A stretch of DNA of 64,000 nt from IMG/VR virus record IMGVR_UViG_3300025280_000024, positions 1-64,000 of that record, one strand, 5' to 3'. A model generated the notes under the pieces. The model did no database searches. It worked only from the letters and a program-made list of their open reading frames with translations, and was not told the DNA's origin. This document shows, one piece after another, positions 12,921 through 21,666 of this stretch (position 1 is its first letter; the number at the start of each line of letters is the position of its first letter). Source of the stretch: a virus. The translations under genes were made by a program, and so were the position numbers.

Positions 12921-13655
12921 TTATAGTCTCCAACCCGCAGGCAAGGGGCTGAATATATTTAGTCCTTCCGTGACTTCTATTCCAAACGGAGTTCTGCCGG
13001 CTAACATACTATGAAAATATCCAACATATTCTCCCGTAGAGAGAAATACTCCCCCGCCCGATGATCCAAACCAAGCATCGGAATCTGTGAAAACACGAGT
13101 CCTTTCATCGTTGGCGAAGCCAGACACAATACCTTCCGTAAGAATGGCCGGCGCACCTGTTGGGCAGCCAACGACAAAAAGTTCTTCTCCGATTCTAAAA
13201 TCATGAGAAGGCAGTACTTCTTCTGCTGGTTGCGCGCCTCTAGGCCAATAGCTTAATGGAACCAAAGCAGCGTCCATTCCTGGATTCACTCGCGGCAGGC
13301 CGTTGAACTTTTCTCCCAAAACAATATTAACACAATCTTCTTGTCTAGTATATACATTAATATGACAAGCGGTTTGTTTACTCGTCCGGTTTTCTTGAAT
13401 CATGCGTGCAACTACATGAAAAGCTGTCATCATATAAGGTACGCCATCAACATCTACAAGAACCCCAGATCCAATAATTGGTCCGCCCTCGTTAAGCCTG
13501 ACTGCCAATAAAGAAAGCATAATTTTTTCTCCAACGGCAATATTGTCTGATGTTTCGCGAACTGTTTCTGGTGTTATAATGACTGAAGTGCTGGTGCAAC
13601 AGAGTGTTGCGAGAACAAGAAATAATAAAAGAACTGTATGTTTTAATTTAGGCAT
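12921..13655 (-). CDS. Exported trypsin-like serine protease
   Basis: 244 residues. The N-terminus is a signal peptide (K-L-K-H-T-V-L-L-L-F-L-V-L-A-T-L-C-C); the cysteines suggest a possible lipoprotein, though the lipobox is not ideal. The chymotrypsin/HtrA-like triad is visible: His80 in T-A-F-H-V-V, Asp128 in G-M-D-A-A-L-V, Ser199 in G-S-S-G-G. No PDZ domain follows, so it is shorter than HtrA. It should act outside the cytoplasm. A role in lysis, envelope remodelling or host-surface cleavage is inference. Ribosome binding site GAGGGAGAAAAC. Confidence 0.8.
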   Translation of the reverse strand: MPKLKHTVLLLFLVLATLCCTSTSVIITPETVRETSDNIAVGEKIMLSLLAVRLNEGGPIIGSGVLVDVDGVPYMMTAFHVVARMIQENRTSKQTACHINVYTRQEDCVNIVLGEKFNGLPRVNPGMDAALVPLSYWPRGAQPAEEVLPSHDFRIGEELFVVGCPTGAPAILTEGIVSGFANDERTRVFTDSDAWFGSSGGGVFLSTGEYVGYFHSMLAGRTPFGIEVTEGLNIFSPLPAGWRL

Positions 13656-13694
13656 TTGTTTTCTCCCTCTAAGTGTAACTAGAGAGAAAATTAA

Positions 13695-13883
13695 TCAAGG
13701 GCTCTTTTTTAATTTTTCTCCTTTTTGAGAAATTATTAATTCGCCATTTTTTGAAATAGTGTAGTGACAAGCATTATACAACATTGAAGTCACTAAATCA
13801 TGACGACCTTTGTTGCCGGCTAAATATTCAATGATAGCTTCTTCTAGCTCTTCAGAACTTAAACTGTGAAAGATATTATGCAT
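13695..13883 (-). CDS. Hypothetical protein
   Basis: 62 residues with ribosome binding site AGAGGAGAG and a good promoter just upstream (13909-13937). It begins M-H-N-I-F-H-S-L-S-S-E-E-L and looks like an alpha-helical small protein. It is cotranscribed with the downstream protease gene. No family recognised. Confidence 0.5.
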   Translation of the reverse strand: MHNIFHSLSSEELEEAIIEYLAGNKGRHDLVTSMLYNACHYTISKNGELIISQKGEKLKKSP

Positions 13884-13908
13884 CTAGGCTCTCCTCTTTA
13901 ACTTAACG

Positions 13909-13937
13909 AGTATAACAAATTTTTTTTTATTTGTTAA
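13909..13937 (-). promoter_or_regulatory. Sigma70-type promoter (minus strand)
   Basis: On the minus strand TTAACA (13932-13937), 17-bp A-rich spacer, TATACT (13909-13914). It lies over the stop of the 699-residue gene and drives the 13883 gene and probably the protease. The A/T tract with flanking AACAAAT/ATTTGTT may also act as a weak terminator. Confidence 0.55.
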
Positions 13938-16026
13938 CTTTTTCTCCAAGAGGTGGAGCTGACTTTGATCTTTTATAAGAAGGTTTGTTTTTATAGGAGC
14001 CGGCTGTATGCTTACCTTTTCCTTTTCCAATTAATCTTATCTTCATTCTCTTGTGTTTTGCTTTAACTTTTCTTTGGAAAGGTTCTGTTTGTTCTTCGAT
14101 TTCTTTTGGTTCATCGAGTTGCGGCCGCTGTGGGGTGCGTCGTTGAAGATCATCATATTCTTCTTGGGATACAAGCTCGTAACGGCTTGGTTTCTTCTCT
14201 TCTTCCTCTTCTTCATCATCACCAAATATGCCGGCAGTTGTGAAAGCTGCTATCACATTGTCGCTAGCTTTGATCATATTCGGTAGATCGTGCAGCAAAT
14301 CTTCTCCAAACTCTCTGAATCCATCCGGATCGAGTTTGTATCCTTCGGTCAGAATATCTATCCTTGCTTCTACTGATCCTCCAGCGCGATGGAGGAAATC
14401 GCGATCTGGAACGATTTGTGCAGTCAGTATTTCGATCGCAGAGATATGCTTCTCGAATATATCGTGTATTTCATCATCCAAGTTCCTATAGCCCATTATG
14501 GTCCCGAACAGGTTATCTTCTATTGTTTTCTTTCCCTTCTTTGTCATCGATGAATTAGAAAAGACCATTTTAAAAGTAGCATAAAAATGCAATGGGGTGG
14601 CCTTGTCCCAGTGGCGTGTACTTATCCTTTGATCAACTTGCAAGTAGGCGCCCGGGGGAATCGTCTCCCATGGCGTGGATGGAGTCATCCACCTATGTTG
14701 TGGTGGGATCCTCTTTATAATGTCATCATAAATTTCTTGGCTAGCAGCTTTCCATTCCTTTAATGGGCGACCATACCAAACTGAAGGTTCAATAATCTTT
14801 CCTTGATCATTTTTGTATGCAGCGCGATACTTGTATAACTTTTTCGGATTGAACATGTTGTTGAACAGTTCGCTGTCTGGGCTATCTTCATAAGATCCAC
14901 CCATACGAATAAAGTCAGTTATTTCTGGACGGTTTCTTATCTCATCTTTTCCAAATACAAGTTCTCTCTGTTCTTCGGCGGCCCAGTCAGTTAAAAACCC
15001 CATAAAACCAGGCATACGATCAAAACCATATTCTGTCTTATCTGGAAGAGCCAAGTCATAGTTGTCGACCTTGTTGAAATATCTTCTCAATCTTTTTCTC
15101 GCGACTGGTTGAACTCGGGCACCCTTTAGTCCAGTCGCCGTAGGTCTTTGCTCATCCATAAAAATCTCATCAGCATCTATATCAATCCCTTCCAATTCTT
15201 TTGTCTTTACAACATAAGCAATCATACCAAAGTCCTCTGCTTCGGCTGTAGCACAATGGCCATGAGTGGAATTTAAAGAATGACAAGACGTAATACCTAG
15301 GTGATCACTCATACGGTATATGTCAACTGGATGCCTGGAAATAACTGTAGAATATTTCTCCGTTGCTTTCGCGACCGTGAAAACGTTTTTCTTGTTGTTG
15401 TATTCTCCTGCATTGTTGTTCCAAGCTTCTATGACCTCGGGTCTATCTTTGAATTCTTGGGCAAGAACTTTTCCTAACTTTATCTTGCGAACGCCCCTTT
15501 TTTTGTGTCTCACTAATTGATCGGTAGCTTCGGCATATGCCTTTGCTTCTGGATTGTCTAGGTTTTCTTTGGCCCATGAATCTAACCTGTTTGGCGGGCC
15601 AGAGCCCTTGAAGGACGGAGCAGCTGCGGCCTCTGCATCATCCATGGTTCTTATATATACCTGATACAGTTTAGCATCGCGTTCAATCCAAGAGTCTTTG
15701 TCCTTTTTCTTTATAACCATCCAAGCAGGAGAAACCTGCTTTGCCGACGTGGCATGCCACCCCAAGCCCACGCGCGGTGATGGGGGTATGGGCGACACAT
15801 ATTCCAGTTCGTGCCCCAACTCTTCCATCTTCGCAGCGATATCCCTCAAGTACCCATATTCTTTTGGAGCATATGGGATAACCATTCTCCATTTACCTTT
15901 AAAAATATTATCAAATGGCGCTTCAGATGGTTTTATTCTGGAAAGTCGATCAAGAAAGCGATCAACATCCTCTTGCCGCGCTTCTCCAATCAGAAATTTA
16001 TTCCATTTTCTTGTTGAGAAGTTCAT
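13927..16026 (-). CDS. Large conserved-looking phage protein of unknown function
   Basis: 699 residues from ATG at 16026, which overlaps the preceding stop as TAATG with AAGGAG at good spacing (an ATG at 16032 is too close to it). It starts M-N-F-S-T-R-K-W-N-K-F-L. The middle has H-L-G-I-T-S-C-H-S-L and G-H-C-A-T-A-E, conserved-looking Cys/His positions. The C-terminus has a run of seven acidic residues after F-G-D and then a Lys-rich tail. No enzyme family recognised. Size and position suggest an internal virion or ejected protein, by inference only. Confidence 0.6.
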   Translation of the reverse strand: MNFSTRKWNKFLIGEARQEDVDRFLDRLSRIKPSEAPFDNIFKGKWRMVIPYAPKEYGYLRDIAAKMEELGHELEYVSPIPPSPRVGLGWHATSAKQVSPAWMVIKKKDKDSWIERDAKLYQVYIRTMDDAEAAAAPSFKGSGPPNRLDSWAKENLDNPEAKAYAEATDQLVRHKKRGVRKIKLGKVLAQEFKDRPEVIEAWNNNAGEYNNKKNVFTVAKATEKYSTVISRHPVDIYRMSDHLGITSCHSLNSTHGHCATAEAEDFGMIAYVVKTKELEGIDIDADEIFMDEQRPTATGLKGARVQPVARKRLRRYFNKVDNYDLALPDKTEYGFDRMPGFMGFLTDWAAEEQRELVFGKDEIRNRPEITDFIRMGGSYEDSPDSELFNNMFNPKKLYKYRAAYKNDQGKIIEPSVWYGRPLKEWKAASQEIYDDIIKRIPPQHRWMTPSTPWETIPPGAYLQVDQRISTRHWDKATPLHFYATFKMVFSNSSMTKKGKKTIEDNLFGTIMGYRNLDDEIHDIFEKHISAIEILTAQIVPDRDFLHRAGGSVEARIDILTEGYKLDPDGFREFGEDLLHDLPNMIKASDNVIAAFTTAGIFGDDEEEEEEKKPSRYELVSQEEYDDLQRRTPQRPQLDEPKEIEEQTEPFQRKVKAKHKRMKIRLIGKGKGKHTAGSYKNKPSYKRSKSAPPLGEKVNK

Positions 16027-16271
16027 TAACATTTCTCCTTTGGATCATAGTTCCAATATTGATAATCTGTGTCTGGGTCGACGGTGCTCGGTTGGTTATA
16101 GTCGATGTTAGTTGGTTTAGCAGTGTTCTCATATTCATCACCAAAAAATATCATATTTAAGATATCATCGATGTGTTCTACATCCAGGAGTATCTGCATT
16201 TCGTTTAAGTTTTTCCAAGCTTCATTAGCTGTTAGTTTTCCCTCTTGATACTCTACACAAATTATACACAT
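16026..16271 (-). CDS. Hypothetical acidic protein
   Basis: 81 residues from ATG at 16271, with GGAGAAATAAT directly upstream. An earlier in-frame start lacks a ribosome binding site. It begins M-C-I-I-C-V-E-Y-Q-E-G and contains a helix (A-N-E-A-W-K-N-L-N-E-M). The tail is Asp/Tyr/Asn-rich. The stop overlaps the start of the 699-residue gene. No family recognised. Confidence 0.55.
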   Translation of the reverse strand: MCIICVEYQEGKLTANEAWKNLNEMQILLDVEHIDDILNMIFFGDEYENTAKPTNIDYNQPSTVDPDTDYQYWNYDPKEKC

Positions 16272-16272
16272 A

Positions 16273-16611
16273 TTATTTCTCCAACAGTTTCGGCGTTCCA
16301 ATTATTGAAAAAGACACCAACCCATAAGTTTGAAGCTTACGAAAACTTGTTTCAAGATTCCATATGAAATTTTTAATAGGCGTTCCATATGGAACAAACT
16401 TAATTCTATAAGTTATCTTTTCAAATGTTCCAAATTCTTTTTTAGTTCCTGCTTTGGCACTCACAATTGCAACACCTTTAATTGCGCGTATATCTGTTTT
16501 GATCTGCTCAAAGTTGGCATCTTGTCTAATTTTCATACGATAAAAGACTTCATATATTTGTCGAGTTACCCTTACTTCGTTTAGGTTTCTTTTCCGAATC
16601 ATTATTTTCAT
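16273..16611 (-). CDS. Hypothetical protein with ACT-like layout
   Basis: 112 residues, basic. The segment I-R-A-I-K-G-V-A-I-V-S followed by T-Y-R-I-K-F-V-P-Y resembles a beta-alpha-beta-beta ACT-like ligand-binding module, by pattern only. It is the first gene after the hsp20 terminator and has the candidate promoter word CTATTTAT 38 bases before its ATG. Confidence 0.5.
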   Translation of the reverse strand: MKIMIRKRNLNEVRVTRQIYEVFYRMKIRQDANFEQIKTDIRAIKGVAIVSAKAGTKKEFGTFEKITYRIKFVPYGTPIKNFIWNLETSFRKLQTYGLVSFSIIGTPKLLEK

Positions 16612-16648
16612 GCAGGCAGTCCTTGACTCATCTCATACAAGTCCAAAT

Positions 16649-16656
16649 ATAAATAG
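16649..16656 (-). promoter_or_regulatory. Candidate phage promoter word CTATTTAT
   Basis: AACTATTTATA on the minus strand, 38 bases upstream of the 16611 start and just downstream of the hsp20 terminator, which is where a new transcription unit would be expected. Confidence 0.45.
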
Positions 16657-16668
16657 TTTGTTAAAAAC

Positions 16669-16696
16669 AAAAGGGCCGGCAAATGCCGGCCCTTTT
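16669..16696 (-). terminator. Rho-independent terminator after hsp20
   Basis: A perfect 12-bp stem (AAAAGGGCCGGC / GCCGGCCCTTTT) with a 4-base loop. On the minus strand it is followed by T-rich DNA (TTTTGTTTTT). It contains two GCCGGC palindromes. Confidence 0.9.
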
Positions 16697-16715
16697 CAAG
16701 AGAAGAAAAATGAAG

Positions 16716-17141
16716 TTATTTGATGGAAATGATTTTTACGGGGATTTTGACAGGAATAGTCTTATTAACACTAACAGTCAACACACCCGAATCATAACCT
16801 GCATTAATATCCTTTTCGGTTGTCCCTTTGGGAAGAGTCCAAGATTTAATGAAAGATGAATAACTCACTGTGGTGTTTCCATCTTCAGAAGGCGATTCAT
16901 AAGAAATCGTTAGAGTCTGATCGTCTAGAGAAACGCTCAAGTCTTCTTTATTAAGACCTGGGACAATCACATTGATTTCGCAGCGATCATCAAAATTGTT
17001 GACTTTTGTGGTGGGATACTGACTAAATGTTGTGCGGGGAAAAATTGCGAAATCATCAAAAAATGAGTCGAAAAAACTTCGTCGGTTATCTCTAGCTAGA
17101 ATTCCGCGACGTGGTTGTTGAAATAAAGCAAGCGTGTTCAT
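16716..17141 (-). CDS. Hsp20 small heat-shock protein
   Basis: 141 residues, an ATP-independent holdase of the alpha-crystallin family. The conserved domain runs from about residue 45 (T-T-K-V-N-N-F-D-D) to 130, with the family marker G-V-L-T-V-S-V and C-terminal I-P-V-K-I-P-V-K-I residues that act as oligomer anchors in the family. The N-terminal F-F-D-S-F-F-D-D-F segment is also typical. It has its own promoter, a strong ribosome binding site (AGGAGGAA) and a strong terminator, so it is a single-gene unit. Hsp20 occurs in several marine phages; with GroEL and a GroES-like protein nearby it suggests phage control of protein folding. Confidence 0.92.
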   Translation of the reverse strand: MNTLALFQQPRRGILARDNRRSFFDSFFDDFAIFPRTTFSQYPTTKVNNFDDRCEINVIVPGLNKEDLSVSLDDQTLTISYESPSEDGNTTVSYSSFIKSWTLPKGTTEKDINAGYDSGVLTVSVNKTIPVKIPVKIISIK

Positions 17142-17178
17142 ATATATTCCTCCTATGAATGTAGTTTAGCCGGCGTAT

Positions 17179-17208
17179 ATAATGTAATCACGAATTATCT
17201 ATTGTCAA
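17179..17208 (-). promoter_or_regulatory. Sigma70-type promoter of hsp20
   Basis: Minus strand TTGACA (17203-17208), 18-bp spacer, CATTAT (17179-17184). It lies about 40 bases before the hsp20 ATG. Confidence 0.55.
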
Positions 17209-17213
17209 GTATT

Positions 17214-17495
17214 TTAAGGAGAAATAATAAGATTCCAGAAACTAGCTGCTGTGAGACCAATCATTGCTGTGACGATAATCCAAATAAGTTTTGTTGAATT
17301 CTTCTTCCAAGCTTCCAATTCTCTGAGGCGGGCATACAACCCTTCATCGGGATTATAAACAGCTTCTTTGATCTTAACAACATCGTGGGCCATCGTGTCC
17401 TGTTTTTCTTTTACGGAATCGATCCCATGCATCAACTTCTCCATTTTTGCATTTAAATCGATAAGGACAGAAGCATCGTTACATTCATCAGGCAT
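17214..17495 (-). CDS. XhlA-like coiled-coil membrane protein (holin candidate)
   Basis: 93 residues: a charged coiled coil (about 8-65, K-M-E-K-L-M-H-G-I-D-S-V-K-E-K) followed by one membrane segment (about 70-90, L-I-W-I-I-V-T-A-M-I-G-L-T). This arrangement matches the XhlA haemolysin/holin-associated family. The endolysin gene lies only 3 kb away in the same direction, which supports a lysis role. It could instead be another membrane-tethered coiled-coil protein. Confidence 0.6.
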   Translation of the reverse strand: MPDECNDASVLIDLNAKMEKLMHGIDSVKEKQDTMAHDVVKIKEAVYNPDEGLYARLRELEAWKKNSTKLIWIIVTAMIGLTAASFWNLIISP

Positions 17496-17533
17496 CGAAA
17501 AGTCTCCTCACTTTAATTAGTGAACAATTCTTC

Positions 17534-19102
17534 TTATGTCTCAACGATGGCAAAATTTGATGTAATAATTGCGCCGGCAACAGACGCAGCGTTCTGGAGA
17601 GCACAACGAGTGACCTTTGTTGGATCTATAATACCGTTATCAATCATGTGAGTTGGAGTTCCACTGGTAAAATCCCAACCATATTCATAATTTTCATCAT
17701 AAACAGTTGCAAGAACAAGATCAGCCGATTCTCCAGCATTAATAGCCATTTGTCTTATCGGCTCTTCAACAGATTTTTGAATGATTTTAACTCCCAACTT
17801 TTGATCTTCAGTGTCAACTTCAATTTTAAGATCGTGAGCAGCACGAATTAGAGCAACACCACCACCAGGAACAACACCTTCTTGTTGAGCAGACTTAACT
17901 GCTTCTAAAGCATCATCAATTCTATGTCTCTTTTCAATCATCTCAATCTCGGTTGCAGCGCCAACTCTAATCACTGCAATTCCACTGGCAAGTTTTGTGA
18001 TTCGCTCTTGAATCTTTTCACACTCGTGAATTTCTTCTGTTTGACCGATCTCAACTTTGTATGCTTCAATTCTTTTTTCGATCTCTTCCCAATCACCTTT
18101 GCCGCCGGCAATTGTTGTTCTGTTCTTGAAACTTTCAATTTTGCCGGCGAGACCCAAATGTTCAAGTTTAACTTCGCGAAGTTTTAATCCGGACAATCTT
18201 GAAACAAAGGTTGCTCCAGTTGATAAAGCAAGGTCTTGCAAGATCGCTCGTCGTTCTTCACCATACCTTGGAGCTTTGATTGCTGCGACCTTCATTGTAC
18301 CCCTAACGGCGTTCATGATGAGCGCCGCCAAAGCTTGTCCTTCTATATCCTCTGCGACAATGATGAACGGTTTTGCTTCTCTCGCAGCAACCTCAAGAAT
18401 TGGATAAATATCCTCAACGGTTTCGATCTTATAATCTGTGACAAGAATCAGAGGATCGTCGTATACAACTGCTTGTTTTCTTTCATCAGTAACAAAATGA
18501 CCGGCAACATAACCAGAATCGAAGATGAAACCTTCAATCAACTCCAGACTGGTTTCTAATGATCTTGCCTCTTCGACTGAAATTGCTCCATCTTTGCCGG
18601 CGCTATCGACAGCAGTGGCAATAAGGTTTCCAATGGATTCGTCTCCGTTTGCTGAAATGGTTGCGATATGTGCTACGTCTTGTTCACTGGAAATTGGAAC
18701 AGATAGATCCTCTAACTTCTCGACAATAGCCTTGACTGCCTTGTCGATCCCTCTCTTGAGTTCGATAGGAGATGCGCCGGCCATCAAGTATCGTTGTGCT
18801 TGTTTGAGGATAGCTCTGGCAAGTACAGTTGAAGTTGTCGTGCCATCGCCGGCCTCTATGTTGGTTTGTTCGGCAGCTTGTTTGAGAATTTGTGCTCCAA
18901 CATTTTGGATTGGATCATCAAGTTCAACAAACTTCGCTACAGTTACACCGTCTTTTGTTGTGATTGGGTTTTTTCCTTTTTGATAAAGGATAACGTTGCG
19001 ACCTCTGGGGCCGAGAGTTGATGCGACATTGTCTGTTAGAATATCAACTCCTTCTAGGATCTTTTTGTGTAGTTCTGTTTCACTACAATATTGTCTGGAC
19101 AT
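17534..19102 (-). CDS. groEL: GroEL-type chaperonin
   Basis: 522 residues, full-length Cpn60 without the GGM tail (ends A-I-I-T-S-N-F-A-I-V-E-T). Nucleotide-binding G-D-G-T-T-T near residue 86 and the hydrolytic aspartate in H-R-I-D-D-A-L-E-A are present, as are L-G-P-R-G-R-N-V near the start and G-V-V-P-G-G-G-V. All three domains are recognisable, so it should be an active ATP-driven folding ring. Some large phages of Pseudomonas and Aeromonas also carry GroEL. The start overlaps the end of the 544-residue gene. A GroES-like gene lies at 32.2 kb, not beside it. Confidence 0.97.
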   Translation of the reverse strand: MSRQYCSETELHKKILEGVDILTDNVASTLGPRGRNVILYQKGKNPITTKDGVTVAKFVELDDPIQNVGAQILKQAAEQTNIEAGDGTTTSTVLARAILKQAQRYLMAGASPIELKRGIDKAVKAIVEKLEDLSVPISSEQDVAHIATISANGDESIGNLIATAVDSAGKDGAISVEEARSLETSLELIEGFIFDSGYVAGHFVTDERKQAVVYDDPLILVTDYKIETVEDIYPILEVAAREAKPFIIVAEDIEGQALAALIMNAVRGTMKVAAIKAPRYGEERRAILQDLALSTGATFVSRLSGLKLREVKLEHLGLAGKIESFKNRTTIAGGKGDWEEIEKRIEAYKVEIGQTEEIHECEKIQERITKLASGIAVIRVGAATEIEMIEKRHRIDDALEAVKSAQQEGVVPGGGVALIRAAHDLKIEVDTEDQKLGVKIIQKSVEEPIRQMAINAGESADLVLATVYDENYEYGWDFTSGTPTHMIDNGIIDPTKVTRCALQNAASVAGAIITSNFAIVET

Positions 19103-20736
19103 TAGCCCTCCTGTTTCCGAACTTCTCTGGTCTTGGCTTCAATATTTTGTGAAGACTCGATAGCTTTATCAGCTAGGGTTGAATCTTCCATGGCATTGGC
19201 AAAGTACGTCTGCAAGCTATCAGACACAACTTTAATATTTTGAAATATCTCAAACACCGATTCGTTAACCGAAGTTATCATCTTGTCTAACATCTTTTGT
19301 ATTGATTCTTGGCCAATTTCTAACTGGCCAATGTGTACACTATTTTGATCTTTTGGAAAAACCTTTAGGCCCCGAGCTTTTTTCTGAATGTTATATATGT
19401 CCGATTTTCTTAATTCGTATTGGATCCCGCCACGTTGATAGCCGAAGGTAAACATGAGAGCCCTTCGCTTTTCCCTCATGGGTAAGCTATTATAGAACGT
19501 TACCGACTCCGAAGCGCTGGCATATGCGGCGCCTTTTCCGCGAATAGATAAAATAGCTCGTCGGGCTGAAATCGCTTCTTCTCTAGCAAGATCGTTGGCG
19601 GCATTAATAATGTTCCATATCTCCCGAGTATCCATACTTTTTTCTTGTTCGTTCAAAAACTCCCACACTTTATCCAAAAGAGGAACCACTGTCGTTCTTG
19701 CAGCCAAGCCTTTCAATTTTCCCAACCCGGCCTTGGGGGGGTCCTTAAATAACTTGTCCTGTGAACCATAGTCGATTATTTTCACAACCTCTTCTGCAAG
19801 GTCGTCGTTCCCGAAGCCGTTACGAATTTCGTCGTCGAACATTTGTTTAACGTCGGAAAAAGCCGGAATTTCCGGAACCTTAAATGACAAACCACCATAC
19901 CCGTACACACGATCAATCACCCTGCGAGGCAACCTAATCAACCAGTCATTTTGGTCGGATGCACTCCAATATAATATATTAAAAATGTTATCAATGGTCA
20001 AATTGTATCGATAAAAGTCAATTGTCCCCGCTCTTTGTGTGGCCTTGCCTGAAAGGTTTTTTGCAACAACAATATATTGCATATAGTGGGGAGAACGAAT
20101 CAAATCGCCTATCAAATCAGCATAACTACCCCCAGCCTTAAGGCCCTTCTCTGCATACAATTTGAGACTAATCGGACGTCTGTTTTCATCAGTAATATCT
20201 GCAATCGTTTTGGCGCCGGCCGCTGGTATCTGTTCTCCACCAAGAAGAACAGCCAAAAATGCTTCGAAATTAAAGCCGGCCGATGCTGCATTAAAGTTTG
20301 TAATAACCGAAGTCAAAGTTTTGAAAAAGATTAAGTACGAAAGAGTGGCTGCTATTTTAGACGCATATGTATCCCCAAACAGCGAAATTAGCCCCATTGC
20401 GTGTTCTGGGTCGTTGAGCACTTTCGATAAGTTTTTAATTTTAATTCGAAGATCCTGTTCTGGAGCAATGCGACTTATAAATTGTTCCAATTGTTCTCTC
20501 GTACCTTGCGCTGCTTTATCGTTACTCTCCAAAGAAGCCCACGCTAATTCAGAAACAGGCATGAACGGGATTGCTGTCCAATCAAACTTGACTGTCTGCT
20601 TTTTTCCCGTACCTACTTCTTGTAAGATATTTGCATGCTTGAATTCATCAATCTGCTTCTCAACCATCTCCATTAACACCTGCAGTGGTCCTGCCTGTGG
20701 AAAATGTTTTTCTACTAGTTTATCAAACGCATCCAT
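19102..20736 (-). CDS. Large hypothetical protein, possible virion component
   Basis: 544 residues. Predicted mostly helical, with a hydrophobic alanine-rich stretch around residues 125-175 (Y-L-I-F-F-K-T-L, A-F-L-A-V-L-L-G-G) and R-R-A-I-L-S-I-R-G-K-G. It sits between the endolysin and GroEL genes and overlaps both, so it shares their transcript. No family recognised; it could be an internal head or membrane-interacting protein. Confidence 0.55.
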   Translation of the reverse strand: MDAFDKLVEKHFPQAGPLQVLMEMVEKQIDEFKHANILQEVGTGKKQTVKFDWTAIPFMPVSELAWASLESNDKAAQGTREQLEQFISRIAPEQDLRIKIKNLSKVLNDPEHAMGLISLFGDTYASKIAATLSYLIFFKTLTSVITNFNAASAGFNFEAFLAVLLGGEQIPAAGAKTIADITDENRRPISLKLYAEKGLKAGGSYADLIGDLIRSPHYMQYIVVAKNLSGKATQRAGTIDFYRYNLTIDNIFNILYWSASDQNDWLIRLPRRVIDRVYGYGGLSFKVPEIPAFSDVKQMFDDEIRNGFGNDDLAEEVVKIIDYGSQDKLFKDPPKAGLGKLKGLAARTTVVPLLDKVWEFLNEQEKSMDTREIWNIINAANDLAREEAISARRAILSIRGKGAAYASASESVTFYNSLPMREKRRALMFTFGYQRGGIQYELRKSDIYNIQKKARGLKVFPKDQNSVHIGQLEIGQESIQKMLDKMITSVNESVFEIFQNIKVVSDSLQTYFANAMEDSTLADKAIESSQNIEAKTREVRKQEG

Positions 20737-21616
20737 CGTCGTGATTCCTTATGTCTTCTAGGATTTTATCTAGTTCAAGACCAGCAGTGTCTTTCTTACG
20801 CCTCGTCAGATGATAGTGACAAACCACACCTTCAAAGTCGCCGGCAGTTGCTGTGTCATCGACTGTACTAAGTAGTTCGCCATCTTCATCAAGAGGACAT
20901 TCAAGTTTAATTCCATAGTGATTACTTAAGCCTTTGACCAGTGCCTTGTATGCTTCAAGTTGAATTGGATAATAACCCAAGAAAGGATCTAGAGTCCTGC
21001 CGTGCATCTTTACATCTTCAAGTATAGGTCTTTCTCCGAAACCTCTTCGCACATACCAGTTCTGATACTTGGTATAATAAGCATTGGAAAAGTCGACACC
21101 AATACTGTTTGTGTTAACACTTCGAATCCCTGCGTGCCATCCAACGTGTTGTGTGTCAACCATCTGATAAATGGTTCCATCATTGTCGATAATAAAATGA
21201 GAGGAGATTCCTCGTTTCTTTAAAATTCTATAACAAGAATCCGCAGACAAAGCAGCGTCCCAATGAGTCACAATCATCGTCGGCCAACGAACCTTGCGAT
21301 AGTCTGCATAACAATCATCAGAGAGAGGTTTACCATCTTTGTGATGAAGATTAATTGTCTTGTCCCAATCAATCCAAACCTTTTCGCCATTACAAATAAT
21401 ATGGTTTGTATCTTCGTTTGCCTCTCTCTCTGTTAACTTTCGAGCAAAGGTCATTGGACCACAGAGGCCATCGGGAGTTAAATCGTGTTCTTCTTGAAAC
21501 TCTATAATCTTTTCAATTAGCTCTTCATCGAATTCGTCAGCATCAAACCACGTCGGCTCCCATCCATGCTGATGTGCTGATCTTACATTGTATTCTATTT
21601 TATCGTCCAAGTGCAT
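20723..21616 (-). CDS. Endolysin: N-acetylmuramoyl-L-alanine amidase
   Basis: 297 residues. Residues ~1-60 form a peptidoglycan-binding-1-like helical domain (I-I-E-F-Q-E-E-H-D-L, D-G-L-C-G-P). The rest is an Amidase_2 (PGRP-like) catalytic domain: zinc ligand His118 in T-H-W-D, the strand pair S-H-F-I-I-D-N-D-G-T-I-Y-Q, V-G-W-H-A-G, and a second histidine in C-H-Y-H-L-T near the end. It cleaves the bond between MurNAc and the stem peptide, releasing progeny. There is no signal peptide, so a holin is needed (candidate at 17214). Confidence 0.88.
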   Translation of the reverse strand: MHLDDKIEYNVRSAHQHGWEPTWFDADEFDEELIEKIIEFQEEHDLTPDGLCGPMTFARKLTEREANEDTNHIICNGEKVWIDWDKTINLHHKDGKPLSDDCYADYRKVRWPTMIVTHWDAALSADSCYRILKKRGISSHFIIDNDGTIYQMVDTQHVGWHAGIRSVNTNSIGVDFSNAYYTKYQNWYVRRGFGERPILEDVKMHGRTLDPFLGYYPIQLEAYKALVKGLSNHYGIKLECPLDEDGELLSTVDDTATAGDFEGVVCHYHLTRRKKDTAGLELDKILEDIRNHDDGCV

Positions 21617-21666
21617 ATAGTAATTAGTCTCCTGCTATAAGATTATAATGGTTCTTATCGATTTTG

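Noticed and set aside
18525-18983. 152-residue open frame antisense to groEL
   Set aside because: A shadow frame of the chaperonin gene with no initiation signal.
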